A stretch of DNA of 64,000 nt from Nematopogon swammerdamellus (Eukaryota; Arthropoda; Insecta; Lepidoptera; Adelidae): NCBI GenBank assembly GCA_946902875.1, contig OX336338.1, positions 5,261,971 to 5,325,970 on the forward strand, read 5' to 3'. Positions within the stretch are counted from its first letter, which is position 1; every line of letters begins with the position of its first letter. Positions 37,601 to 52,600 of the stretch are shown piece after piece. A program made the translations under genes and the position numbers. The notes beneath the pieces were generated by a model, which saw only the letters and a list, made by a program, of their open reading frames with translations, searched no databases and was not told where the DNA came from.

Positions 37601-40600
37601 ATATGATGACTTTGTCCACAGGTATCAATGCTGTCCAGTGAGTCTTCGGCCTCCAGCGCAGCGAGCGCCAAGTGTAAAGCGCTCAAGTTGAACCTCAATC
37701 AAAACCAAAAGGTAAAAACTTCACTTTATTTAAGAGCTTCCGAGGATTATCTCTCCCTACTCCTACAATCCACGGATCTTCAAATAGCGACATTAGTCTG
37801 ACTTCAAGCCGGACGGGCACCTCCTCGTGGGTGAAATTGGCTGCGCCTGAGGTTCCGGCGTCGACCACAACCACCCAGTTCGGAAGCAATAAACAAAGGA
37901 TAAAAAACGCTAATTAAGCAATTTTTGTCACGTTCGCGTGTTATCGGAATTATCTGTTCAAACTATACCTATATTGGCAGTTAGTTACCTGATACGTTGT
38001 TTGCAGGGACCAATAGCATACTATCATTATAGGTACATCAGCATTGAAGGTAGATTTCCAAAGAATTTTATTAAGTGCCGCGGTCATTTGCTTTCCGATC
38101 GTCCACAGCTTAACACTCTGTGAAATTTTGTTTTGCATTTGTAATAAAAAATGGTTATTAATTTTTAAATTTATTACGCTTTAATTGTGATTATTAACTG
38201 ACTTATTTTAAAGTTATTCACGAACCTAGGCTTGTCTACATCGACGACAAGCGCCTACGTGCAAAGAGTTTCGCAGGCCGCACTGGAAGTCTCATAGAGA
38301 ATTAAGATCGCGAGAGAGATGGAAGTCCAGCACGGGTCGCGACTTCTGCTCCAAGTCCTAGTCAACTCAGACTAGCTTATGAGGACTGGATGCGAGCTGA
38401 GGAAAGTCGAGCACGGGTCGGGACTTCTGCTCCAAGTCCTAGTCAACTCAGACTAGCTTATGAGGACTGGATGCGAGCTGAGGGAAGTCGAACACGGGGC
38501 GCGACTTCTGTTTCAAGTCCTAGTCAACGCAGACTAGCTTATGAGGGCTGGATGCGAGCTGAGGGAAGTCAAGCACGGGGTGCGACTACTGCCCCAAGTC
38601 CTAGTCAACAAGGTTATGAGGGCTGGATGGGAGCTGATTGAAACCTTCTCAAATGCAATAGGGAATAGTGAATAGAATAGTGAAGCTACTGAGCACTGAG
38701 TTTGTTTAACGGATGAATTTGTGTGACTTTAACTGTGATTATATCTTTCCAGGACGCAACTTTCCAGCAGAAAGCGGACAAGATAAAGCTGGCCCTGGAG
38801 CGTATGCGGGAAGCCAACATTAAGAAGTTGTTCATCAAGGCCTTCTCAACCGACGGCTCCTCAAAGAGTTTGCTGATCGATGAGAAGATGAACTGCGGCT
38901 ATGTGGCGAGACTGTTGGCAGACAAAAACCACGTGACCATGGAGCCGCGGTGGGCAATCGTGGAACAATTACCCGAGTTGCATATGGGTAAGCTAATTAC
39001 AATATTGCTTCTATTATTCTATTATTGTGGTATATTTTTTTATTTTTGGCACAAACAACAGAAATATGTCACATGTTAAAATAAAGATTACAATAATTCA
39101 CAGACATAGTTCCTAAATGTTTTTACACTTCGTGGTTAATTTAGGGCAGTCACAAAATAAAATGAAATAATAACAATAACTAGAAATATATAGATGAATG
39201 ATAGCAAAATTAAATTTATAAGCTAACAGAATGCTTTATAAAGTGGTGCCGTGGACCATTCACAAGCACGTATCCAACTTATTTGGAGATGAAAACTTAA
39301 ATGATTTTTTTTTATAATCCAATCCTTATCAAGATATTAATTATACGAATTGTTTAATTTGTATGAAAAAAAAAAACACCTTTTAAGTGCGAACTAATGA
39401 AGTAAAACAACAAATAAAAAAAAATCTGCCAATTACGGAAACCTCGGTGCGAGAGGCCGACTCACACATGGCTGGTTTTTTTTTATTTTCTCAATAAGTC
39501 TCAATCTCCTTCAAGAGGACTGGACTGGCTCCTGTCAGACCGGCATGACATTCGCAACATGACCAAATACGACACCAATGAGTGGCTATGCGTCACATGT
39601 CGCACTTTCGAGAGAAAAATGCTATCTACATGTTAACTTCCAAAGACCCGGGCAAGGCCCTGGTGAAAGCTCCACGGTACGTGTTTATAGGCGCACCTAG
39701 TGAAGTTCCTACCTTTTGAATTTACTTTAACATGATACAAAGATTAACCGGAAAACCCAATTCTTACTAAGACGAAGAAAAAGCGGCATAGTGCCAGTTG
39801 AGCGTTGGGGTGCAATGGCACCGCTAGGTACCTAAATCTCCTCTAGTTCTGCCAACCCCCCTGCAGTACCTAGGGCACTTGCACAATTGCCTCTCTTACT
39901 GATAAATCCGTCTACCACTGCGTATTGTACCTACTTTGCATTTGTTACTTGCGCGGGACGATAGGGGTAATTCAGTTTTTGGAAATGTTTTGCTTGATTT
40001 ATACTATTTAATTCTCGAATGTCGGACTCTGTGAGCCATCAACATTTTTACGTTTACAGCATTAAAAGCGATTTTTCGTGTCTCGATTTTGTTACGGCGC
40101 TCTTGTATGGTATTGAAACTTGGTCATGGTCAAACATCACATCACAACTAGGTGTCATGCGAGTACTTCTCATATTGCCGATTACACTGAACTGGCCGGA
40201 AAGCAGTTTTCGCAGCCACTTCAAGGGAACGCATTTCGTCGCATTCACTTTTTTATATACTTGGTCGCATCGCATTCGTCAACTTGCACGATTCCATATT
40301 GAATCTTATGCTGTCGTCGTTACCAAAGTCGTATTTCTGGTAACGCATTGGCGTCTCATGCCAGTGGCCCAGGTTTGAATCCTGGTCAGGGCGTATTTTT
40401 TTTTTCTAATTATTTTCGGCTTTCGGTTTAAAGAATCTTTATTCATCTCAAAGAACGTTACAAACATTCGCTTATAGAGATATGTGCATTTATGTGGTTA
40501 CAAATAAGTATAAGTATAAAATAGGAAGTTTAAACTATTAGTTAACTAAAATTATTCTAGGTACAATAGATAAGGTTAGGTAATACATATCACACACGCT

Positions 40601-43600
40601 GAATCCCGACAATCGGGGTAAGCAGAGTAATCGGTGTTGTGCTGCAAGAACTCTTGTCAATTACACCACAACACTGACCACCACGTTTCGCAAAGTATTC
40701 GAACAAGATTAAATCGATCAAGCAGCAAGTAAGGCACGAAGACCCACCTGCTGCATGACTCGGTGGAAGTACCGTGCCAAGGTGAGAGGTGGCGAGCCTG
40801 TCGCCCTTTAGCACGGCATCTTGTCCTTATCCCTTAGTCGACTTTTACGACATGCATGGGGAGAGATGCAGTGGGGATATTCTTTTTAAGTACCGGCCCC
40901 ACACGGTACACTTAGGTTAGGTAATCTTATAAATATTCTGAAGACAGACGGACAGACCAACAGACAGACACATAGAACTGTAGACAATTAGGTAGGCTTT
41001 GCATCTATCCAATGAGGAAATATAAAGAGGGCACACGCATATTATGAAGGATTAAAAAAAACAAGGATTTCTTCGTATCATTCTGCCATTTTCTATCCTT
41101 ATTATAGTTTTTTTAACCCCCGACTCAAACGGAGGGGTGTTATAAGTTTAACGTGTGTGTGTGTGTGTCTGTCTGTGGCATCGGAGCTCCCAAACGGATG
41201 GACCGATTTGGATGCGTTTTTTTTATTAGAAAGCTGATTTAATCGTCATGGTTCTTAGCTATATTTGTAATCAAGTAATTAAGTAATAACAAAAATTATT
41301 ATCTTAAAAAGTGGACAGATTTGTATGCATTTTATTTTTTTAAAAGCTTTAACTAAAAGTTTTAATATTGCCACGTTATGTTATGTACTGACTGAAGTAA
41401 TGTTCTGTACATTATTTTTTATTTGATTGTGTACTTTGTGCCTGCAGAGCGTGTGTACGAAGACCATGAGCTGCTGGTGGACAACCTGATGCTGTGGACG
41501 CGAGAGTCCAAGAACCGCATCATGTTCGCTGAGAGGTCCGACAAGATCGCCCTCTTCCAGACTCCTGAGAAGTTCCTCCTTCCTGAAGACGATCGGGGTA
41601 ATTGCGTTTTTAACTTTTTTTTTCTTTTTTATGGAAACTGGCACGTTTGGCTACATCACCTACAACATCCGTGATGTCAGCCCATAACACCGGGTGAACT
41701 GGGTGCCAGGTCAGTGCTTCCCTTCATTTCATGTCGGCTACACTGAACTGGACGGAAAACACGGAACTATTTACGTAGCCGTTTCGACCGACGTTCAGAC
41801 ATTTCAGTGCGGTGGTATCAACCCGGGCGGGATAAACCCTACGACCTAGTAAGGTAATAAGGGAAGGGACCTACAGTTTTACGTGGAATCCGAACCACGG
41901 TGAGCCTCCAACGGTCGAGCGGTCATCCATCCAAGTACTGACATTAGGGTTGCTTAACAACAGTTGACCGACCGCACCACTGAGCTACCGAGGCTGAAAA
42001 CTTTTGTTTACTTGGTTAATCGCTTTATACGTCTACTGCTTGACATACGCCTCTTAAGTCTTCCTTCTGTCCTACAGGGGTAATTGAAATTTAACTTGTG
42101 TGTCACTACAATCGGAAATCAGACTCGGAAGGGAGCTATAAACTTTTGAGAGATCACTATAGATCTTCGTGGGTGGCAGTGATAGCAGGGCTCAGAGGCA
42201 CTTACTCTCACATTTTAAATCATAATAATACTCCGATCCGTCGGCTGTTGCTCCCAGTCCAATGGCATTTGAGTTTAGCGGCTAAACTTGTTCTGATGCT
42301 CACGTGTGAAGGTCGTTGGAGCGAACAGGACGAACATTCGCGGCTGGTGATCATCGAGGAGTTCTTCGGAGCTGCCGGCGGTGCGAATGTGGTGCCGTCG
42401 GTCGCCGGGCACCCGGTGCCCGCGGTCGAGGGGCCGCTATACCTCAAGAGCGACTCCAAGAAGGGCTGGAAGAAATATCACTTCGTCCTGAGACCCTCCG
42501 GTCAGTAATGTCACACCTTCGAGCAGACCTTTGCAATTTCCTTTCTATAACGTCACTCAATATTTTGTAAAGATTTGCTGAATGGTTTTCATCGAAACAG
42601 TATACGAAGAAAACGGTAAACACACCTCAAATTTTTTGATTCCCAATGTGTTTATGAGTAACGTTTTTGTAAAGGTCTGCGGTCGGTTTAGCTGTAGATG
42701 CACTTTCAGCCCATCACAGACAGAGCTATAATATATATTAGTATATTAAGCTATATAGTATTGTTATAGCAAGCTGCCACAGACGATAGCTATGTTATAA
42801 TATATATTTTTGCACTCATTAGCTCTGCGGTCGGCGTACCGTAATATATCATGCTATATCTGTCCACATGTTTTGATGACGTAATAAAAATATATGTTAT
42901 AGCTGTGGTCACTCGAAGATTAATATAGAAAATATATCTTTAATATGCCTTGCTATGATTTATATTAATATATATTAAAGCTCCATTTGTGATGGGCTTT
43001 TTAAAATACTCATGAAGCGTAATTGTGTGGGCCACACAGAATTTTTTTTTTCGAAAATTTTTAATAATTGCATTTATCTTACATCGAGAGTTTGCTGAAC
43101 ATTTCACTTCGAATACCGTATTAATAAATAAATACATTATAAATAGATCATTTTCATCATTTTTTAGTGTCAATGGTAAGTGTAATGTTGGGCGATCATC
43201 TCATGCGTTGGCGAATTGTATTTTGCCTGGCGAACTATTCCATTCAATGTGTAAAGAAAATCTCAAATGTGAAAGTGGCATTTGAGTTTTATGATAAAAA
43301 CAATTTTTTATTCCATTTATAAATTTTTTTTACATTCAACTTCTTCGCACTAATCCGAAAAAAGTCAAATGCCACTCGTAATTGCGGCCGTGCAATTTCG
43401 TCGCGCACCCGTTGAACGTTGCATCCCTCTGTCGCGTAGGTCTCTACTATTTTCCCAAAGAGAAGGTGAAGACGCTGAAGGAGCTAGTGTGCCTGGCGTC
43501 TTTCGACACCAACGAGGTGTACATGGGCCTGAACTGGAAGAAGAAGTACAAATCGCCGACGGACTTCTGCTTCGCCATCAAACACCCGCGTCTGCAGCAA

Positions 43601-46600
43601 CCAAAGAGTGTCAAGTTCATAAAGCTACTGTGCGCCGACGATCAGCAGTCGCTGGAGCGGTGGATCGTCGCCATGAGGATAGCTAAGGTAAACTCATCAA
43701 GCTGTCAATGACTTTACAGCAGTGCATCTAGTTTGGGAAAGGGAGAGAGGCCGTTAAGAGCGAAAATAAGACTCAAAAGGTCAACTTTAAACGAAATTGT
43801 TGAGCTATTGGTAAAGATAAAAAATTTGTAAAAAATATATGTTATGTATTGATCTATAACCCTGCAGCGGTCGCGCCCTAAAAAATCACAACAACGGTCG
43901 CACGCGGAAAGACCACTGGTGCGTCCCTGGGTAACTCTGGCATGAGACTGACTAGCTAGACTGTTTCAAACATCACCCCGAAGGAGGAAGGTAACAGAAG
44001 CGCGGGCGCCATACCCACGAAAATAAAAGAGATATTAAGTAAAATCTAAATGTGCGGAATGATATTCCGCGTGCGATATTCAACATAGCGAAAAAAAAAT
44101 ATTATTTTGCTACTTTGGAAAGCTGTTAAATAAATCTCCAAAAAATAACGAAAAGTACGAAAATTGTACTTTCAAGTTAAATTCTCTTGAGAAGCATAAA
44201 TTGTTTCAATACAAGACCCTCATAGAAATATAGATAGTATTTTTTTTCTACAATCGTAGTGAGAAAAATATTTTTTTCTATCTTTCCAACATGTGAAATT
44301 TAATATATAGTGTGATTTTCGCGCGAACGTTCATCACCGGCGCGACGTATCAGCCACCGCACGAGTAGAATGAATCTCGCACCTATTTACATCTGCATAC
44401 GGCTCGTGTTTCAATCATCAGTGCTCGGGTAGCACGGTTTGAGTCTTATTTCCGCCTTAAAGGACCTCAATAAGCCAAAGGGGGCTGGAAGTGAAGACAC
44501 ATTAAAGAAGTTCTCGAGGGTGCGAGCGTTGGTGGATAATAAACGTATAATCCTTCCAAACGCTCGACAACAGCATTTTCGATCAACTTTCCTTGTTACC
44601 TTCGTTTTCGTAGTCGGGTTTTATAACATGTTTATTTTATTTTTTATTTCTTATATTCACAAAAGAATAGACCTACTGTATCTCTCCACGTGCATATCGT
44701 AAAAGGAAACTAAGGGATAAGGACATGGTGCGGTGCTAAAGGGCGAGCCACCTCTCACCTTGGCACGGTCATTCCACCGAGTCATGCAGCAGGTGGATCT
44801 TCGTGCCGTACTGGCTGCTTGATGTAGTTATCTTGTCCGAATACTTTGCTAAACGGTTGTGGTCGGTGTTGTGCTGTAATTTACCCGAGTTATTGCAGCA
44901 CAACACCGATCACTCCGGTTACCCTGATTGTCGTGATACAGCGTGTGGTGTGTCAATTTATGTATAATTTTAGATATTTAGAGTAAATATGTGTTGCGCG
45001 TACAGCACGGCCGGCGGCTACTCGAGAACCACCGCAGCCTGATGGAAGAGCTCGCTCAGGAGGACTTGGACCATCTGGCGCACGCGCGCTCCTGCTCTGT
45101 TAGTATTTTATTTTTAATAGCTTTTGCCGGCGGCTTCACTCGCGTGAAATTCGCACTTAAAAAGAAGAAAGTAAGTAAGCCCGCTATACCGTACCTTTAT
45201 TTCGCCGCGCGGAACAATTCGGTTTGTATGAGAGCCATATCTTAGCGTAACCGGAACAAAATTTTATTTTGCCTATTCTGTGTCCCGCATAGTTAAATGT
45301 GCTTGTACTAAGTTTCATCTAAGTCGGATATGTTTAAGATTTATGGAGGAACATAAATACATACAGAAAAGATGTCTTAAAATCGTCAATTTAGTTTATT
45401 ATCAATATCATACATAGAGTCTACAAACTCAGTATCTCATAAAACAAAGTAACTTTACTCCATGACCATCCCTTACACATTTATTATTAGTATTGATATT
45501 GAATCAAGGACTGCACCAATGAAGACTAATGTTTTTGGGTGACACCAGTTTTTATTTAAAAAATTCTGGCCATTCGCTGCAATGTCTTGAAAATACTTAG
45601 TAAATACTTAGTAAATACTTCTTGTACGATAACGTCCAGTTCAGGACGAAATAGAAATGCATACCTGTATCTCAGTGATAGAACTTGGTGGTAGGGTTTA
45701 ACCCGCTCGGGTTGGTACCACCGCACTGAATGAAACGTCGGTCTAAACGGCTATGTAAATAGTTTGTGTTTTCCGACCAGTTCAGTGTAGCCGGTACTAT
45801 CAAAGGGGGAAGCGCTGACATGGCACCTAGTTCACTCGGTGTTATGGGCTGACATCACGGACGTTGTAGGTGATGTAGCCAACCGTGTCAGTTTCCATAA
45901 AAAAAAAAAAAAAAAAAGAACGAGAATAGTCCTAACAAAAGTAAAGTAAAAAGTAAAAAGTAAAAAAGATTTTATTAATTAATTCTAAAACATATAAACA
46001 GTACAAATACAAACATTACAAATACAAATAACATTATTCTCAGATTTTTTACATTTTGCATGTTTTAGATAGACATAAATATGATCACTCCCACCTAAAC
46101 TGGCCATTGATGGCTGTATTATAGGTGGTTGATCAGTAAATTGTACACTTCTATCTACCCAGTAACAAGAACATCTCAATTCTTAATTCTCAGTGCACAT
46201 CTACCCGCAAACTCATTCACCTACTCCAATCAGTTTTTAATGGCTGTATGTAGATCAGCCGACAGCGTCGCGCGTAGATGTGTGCGTGAAGTGTGTGCGA
46301 GTGTATTTGAGTTTGAGCATCGTTAGTTCATTCACTGCTAGTGTCAAAGAATATCGGTTAGATGAAGACACGACACTCGTGGATATAATTATTTTATTTT
46401 TATTTTATATACCATAGTTAGGTTTGTGTTTTTGTTCAGCTTACTGTTTTTTTTTTATTAAGATAAACGAAGATATTAATGTGTAGCTAAAATTTTTGCT
46501 GTACGTGTGAAAGTGGCAAAAGAAAAATAGGTACACATATGTTTTTATTTACTGCTAATTATAATTTTATACACATATATACATACACAGTTAATTATAG

Positions 46601-49600
46601 TGCAACTATTTGCAGTAGGTATACTGATATTTTTTTATTATTGTTATTTTTTTATGTATTAGTGTGAATAGAGTAGAATTTTTGATTAATAGTAGATTAA
46701 ATTAGATTTTTAGATTATTATTGTTAAGGACCTTAACAGGACACTGCAAACTACACAAACACCTACACCGAATGTGCCTTAACGACACACCGGTGTGCAG
46801 GTTCTGTTTACAAGAGGATGAAACGCACACACATACACATCCTTTGTGAATGTGATTCAGATATTTATTTCGCCATAAAGAACACACAACAATAACAATA
46901 TTTCATTGAGACATATGCATTCAGTATGGTTCGTCATCATTTCTTTTGTGAAGTGCTCATTCACAGTAGAATTCTTGGGGTTACATTTTTAACCCATACC
47001 AAATACAGGCACTCAACTCTAAGGATATAACTCGGTTCATAGCGGAAATCGGACTTGGGGGTGAGCTAATAAACTTTTGAGAGATCACAATATAGATCTC
47101 TTGTAATCGAAGATGTTAAAAAAACGCCCTGCGAAGTTTCTTGCCGGCTCTTCTTTGTGGGTGTAATTGAACCGGATTGTATTTTTTTTTATGTAATCCG
47201 GTATGGTTGGCTGAGTCGGAGGGGCCAAAGCGCATGCTCCGACCAGCCAATATCACCTCCGAGAAGGTAGGTGCCATACCGGAGACTTCCCTGGATTGCT
47301 GGCTATACTGGACTAGAGGAGAACACAACCGAGGCTGCTATGCGGCCATCTTACATCCAGTACGGTGGTACCAACCCAGTCGGCTACAATTTGAGCCTAC
47401 CACCTAGTAAGGGGCAAGGGAAGGGACCTACAGTTTTACACCGGTTCCGAACGGTGAAGAAGCAGGTGTAGGTATGCACGTAAATTTTTTCGTCAGAAAA
47501 AACTCATTGGTACACGCCGACCGGATTCGAACCGCGGACCTCTCGCATGAGAGGCTGATGCCCAAACCATTCGGCTACCCGCCGCTTAAATGTATAAACT
47601 AAACAGGACACATTCAAGCGTAGTGTACTACGTACCGTACGAATGATTAATAAAGAATAAAGAATATGATTTGTGGGTGAATCCATCGCAAGCTCAGTTC
47701 AACACCTGCTTCATGTTTAGGCATGTCCTTACCTATAATAAAATCCAACGTCTGCTTTCTGTCTGAGTGTCTGAGTGTCTGAGTGTCTGAGTGTCTGTCC
47801 GCTTATAACTCGAGAACCACTGAACCGATTTTAATAAAAAAAAAATCTACGGATAGCTTGATTCTTCCCATCAACCATAGGCTACTTACTATCACGCTAA
47901 ATGGCTTATGAGGTTAGCAGTGAAGTGAAATATGAGAGCGGGCGGAGCCGCGGGCACAGCTTGTTGTTTATATTGATGATTGATTGTCTTCAGATTTCCT
48001 CAATCCCCACCAAGACGAGCCGCATCTCTGTGCTGCCGGTCAGCAGTCCCGCCTCGCAGTCTGTCTCCAGCAACACCAGCGCCGTACATTCAGACATCAG
48101 CAGCGGCAGGTCAGTTTTATGGAACCTCACATGGTTTTTTGGATTCCGTATCCGTACGGGACCCTGAATAAAATCAAAAAAGGAAAAGTAAAAAATGTAT
48201 AGGGTATAAAATGCCGAGAATTGCTCGCGCACCGAGGTTCCTGTACCACCACGTAGTCAAATCAAATCAAATCAAATCATTTCTTGTGCACAAAAGAACA
48301 ATCACGTTAAGATACATAAACAAAAACAAGTTTAACATAAATTTACATTTTTGAGATGCTTCGAGAGTATCTTAACCTATTTTAGCGACATTCGAGACAA
48401 AACACTAGACTTGCGTCTGTTTTGTTCGGTTTGAAGTTTGGCATGAGTTTTATGCGCCTGTTTATTACCTAATCGTTTTATGCGCTGTGTATATGTGTGT
48501 GCAGGATATACTTATGTATGTAATTTTTTTTTTAATGTTCATATTGTGTTTAAATGATAAATAACAAAAAATATAATGTAATTTTTTTTATGAATTTTTG
48601 AATTTAAATGTTTTGAATAAATTATAAAAATAAGAAATAAAAGTATTATAATTAGTATAAATATTTAAGGTGAGATAAAGTAATTTTGTAAATTTTGTTT
48701 TGATCACACTGTTGTAGTTGGCCGTAAGTTTTTATTATTTGTTGAGTTTTCACTATAATCACACCATGTTTGACGCTTGTATGTATTACCATTTTTATGA
48801 TAGAGCAAAAACAAAACAAAAACCGCAAAAAAAAAACAAAATGTTTTGTGACATACCTATGTAACTACAAATTATTTTCTTTACTTGTGCTGGGAGACCT
48901 TGCTTCTTGTCAAATTCTAGGTCAACGAATAGTATACCCTTATAGATTTTGACTTGTGAGTTTGCGAGTACCAAAATATGTGACATAAATGACAGTATCA
49001 TTTGATTGTGAACTTAGAAGGTTGAATTTTTTACACCAAAAAGGGACCGTAAACTTGACCGTTGATATTCATTTCAACTTGAGTAGATTTGATGCCTCTA
49101 CCCGTTTTTTTTGTCAAAAAGGGTTTTGACAAACGGACGGACAACGAAGTGATTCTATAAGGGTTCCGTTGGTACTGTGTGGGGTTGGTACTTAATAAGA
49201 ATAGTCCCACTGCATCTCTCCCCGTGCATGTCGTAAAAGGCGACTAAGGGATAAGCGGCCTGCAGACACCCCGGTCGACTTGTGGCTTTCATGGAAGACA
49301 TAGGCTGTCTGGGGTAGCTGGAGACTGCGGGGTTTTGCACGAAGGTCCCCAACCAAGCGGGATTAGTTTGCAGGCCTAGAGCCAACCCCAAACCAAAACA
49401 ACAACAACAACATGGGTTCCGTTTTTTTTTCCTTTTGAGGTACAGAATCCTAAAAATGTGTTATTTCTTATGTGCAGACACTCAAGAGCTTCATCATCGA
49501 GCTCCAGCGGATGTTTGTCGGACGGCGGAACCGCTTCCGAGAGTACCTTCGACTCCGAGTTCCCTATGGGTGAGTTGTATTTTTTATTTTGTGGAAACTG

Positions 49601-52600
49601 ACACAGTATGCTACATCACCTACTACATCTATGTCAGCCCATAACACCTTGGTGAACTAGGTGCCATGTCAGTGCTTCCCTTCGGACGTGCCAGTTACAC
49701 TGAACAGCCCCTGTACCGGCGTAACAAACTCGCCGATGTGAGTATGAGAAACGGTCTCACACAACCAATCAGAAAGAGTTCGGTCAAGCATCCGGCCCAG
49801 CTATTGTTTGAAATAAGCGAGTATTTGTGTGAGTTTATGCCAGTAGACCCCCTGGACGGAAAGTATAAAAATTTTACATAGCCGTTTCAACCGACCTTTC
49901 ATTCAGTTCAGTGGTACGAACCCGGGCGGGTTAAACCCTACCACCTAGTAAGGTAAGAAGGGAAGCGACCTACAGTTATAAGTGGAATCCGAACCACGGT
50001 TAGCCTCCAGCGGTCGAGCGGTCACCCATCCAAGATCTCCACTGACCGCGCCCAGGTGAGCTTACGATCACGACCGACCGCACCACTGAGCTACTGAGGC
50101 TTGTTATTGTTGTTTGTTTATGAGGGGCGGCCCTTAGCCTGAAAACTAGCCCGCTGCACTAACAATTTTTTTTAATTTTTTTTTTATGGAAACTGACACG
50201 ATTTGCTACATCACCTACAACGTCCGTGATGTCAGTATTATAGGCCGGCTACACTGAACTTGTCGGAAAACACAAACTATTTACATAGCCGTTTAGACCG
50301 ACGTTTAATTCAGTGAGGTGGTACCAACCCGGGCGGGTTAAACCCTACCACCAAGTAAGATTAGGTGGGAAGGGACCTACAGTTTTACGAGGAATCCGAA
50401 CCTCGGTCAGCCTCACCCATCCAAGTACTGACCGCACCCAGCGTTGCTTAACATTTAATAGCGACAGTTGACTGACTGCACCACTGAGCTATCGAGGCTG
50501 ACAACAACAATCCTTTCTAAATCAGCTTCTTGGTCTGCATGTCGACGAAATTTGCTCTAACACCGATATCTACAAAAATATACACGAATGAGTATAAAAC
50601 TGACAATATTTGTGAAGCAATACGTACGTTAGGAACGCACAAGTATTGGTCAAGTTACGAAAGAAGAGAAAAAAACATATTAGATATATAAAAGCACAAA
50701 CAAATAATTTACATAACAAGAACACTAGAAGAGGTTGGACGTCGGACTGTCCAATGCTTGTACGAGAACCAGCGTCGCCGAGCTCCGCGCGTAGCGGAGG
50801 GGACGGCGCGCGGTCTGATTGGGTGGTATCGTGTGGGGGAAGGTTGACGCTATGTGGCCAGCGGGCGACCGACGAATGTTATTGGTACGTTTTTACTAAT
50901 ATCGTGTTACGCTGGCGCGGGGAAGGTCCGACGTTCTTGTTACATAATTTGTGGAAAAATTCCACAAGGATAATTTCCGCAGTACAGTGTGGGGCCGGTA
51001 CTTTAAAAGAATAGCCCCACTGCATCTCTCCCCGTGTATGTCGTAAAAGGCGACTAAGCGATATGACTCCTTAGTCTAATATTACTAGGTGGTAGGGTTT
51101 AACCCGCCCGGGTTAGTACCACCGCACTGAATGAAAGGTCGGTCCAAACGGCTATGTAAATAGTTCCGTCCAGTTCAGTGTAGCCGGCACGACCGAAGGG
51201 AAGCACTGACGTGGCACCAAGTTCACCCGGTGCTATGGGCTAACATCACGGATGTTGTAGGTGATGTAGCCAACCGTGTCAGTTTCAATAAAAAAAAAAA
51301 ATAATAATATTTGCGCGGCTGGCCCTAATAAATATTATTTTCTATGCGTTTGACCGACAGGCACGATCAAACGGAAGCCCTCCATGAAGCCGAACATCCC
51401 GCTGACGTGGATGACCCGGCAGCTGAAGGAGATGGCCGAGAAGGAGGGGGACGAGGAGGAGGAGGGCGAGGACGGGGGCACGCTGACGCGGCGCCCGCGC
51501 CGCTCCCACGCGCCCTCCGCCCGCCGCGACGACGACGCCGGCACACTCAAGCGACACAACAGTCACGGTAATGCCATAATGCTATTTCGTAATTTTCCAA
51601 ATGATAACACTGAAGAGACTCTTCAATATTCCCTGGTATAAGTAATAAGTTATACCTTGAGAACGTTTCAACTAAAAGTTCCCTTCGCCGTTATGTTGGC
51701 TCCACTGTCTATCTGTCAAAACCGCGTTGAGGGTTGCTATGTGTACAGATTTACCCGTAATTATCGGTATGTACCGTATTTATTATACGGTAAATACCAA
51801 TTACATTGTTAGGTAATATAATTTTCACAATCTGGCAACACGAAGTTAAGCACTGACAGTGACACTGACAGTGGAGCCAACATAACGGCGAAGGGAACTT
51901 TTAGTTGAAACGCTCTCTACCAGAATTTCCAAATGAAGACAATAAGGGAAGAGAGATCCCGCCATGCCAGTTTAGATTATTTGTTGTTTTACTTTAGAGT
52001 TTGCGCTATCAACTCACCACGTTTGACGCTTTTATGAATTGCCGTTTTTTAGGAGAGAGCAGAAAAAAACTTTGAAAAAAATAACATGTTTCTTGTATGG
52101 GGACCTCTTTTTATTTTTTACTTTGTTTGCTTGTGGTGAATGATTGCGAACGCATACAGTATTTTAAATACTTGCTTCAGCTTGGTTAGTTAGTGTATTT
52201 GAGTTTTGATGAGACTTGACCTTGACTTGACCGTCGCCCTAGCGATGGAAAGACAGTATGCTATTTATTGACAGCACGCGAATTTTTTTACTACTTAAAA
52301 ATGAAAAAAAAACTATAAATTTAAAACTACTTTTAATAATAGTCTTTGAATGTATTCTTCCTCAGTTAACACTTGACCTGTTTATGTGGTTTTATTCACT
52401 TGATGCTATAAAATGATTTACTAATAATATTGTCTATTGTCTATTGCAACTTATTATGGTGAGATTTTTTTTAACCAAAGTTATTACTGGGTTGAGGTGT
52501 CTGTTTACAAAATTTTGTAATTAAACTGACTTTACATAAATGATTTCGTAAATTGATAGACATTTTTATTTTATACAAGCTTTTGCCTGCGGCTTCGCTT

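Noticed and set aside
40335..40395. tRNA gene (GGTTTGAATCC and matching arm)
   Set aside because: Only a 3' half is present; no acceptor-stem partner or A box at the right distance.
43860..44020. Possible piggyBac-like end (CCCTGCAGCGGTCGCG)
   Set aside because: No inverted partner or TTAA duplication found.
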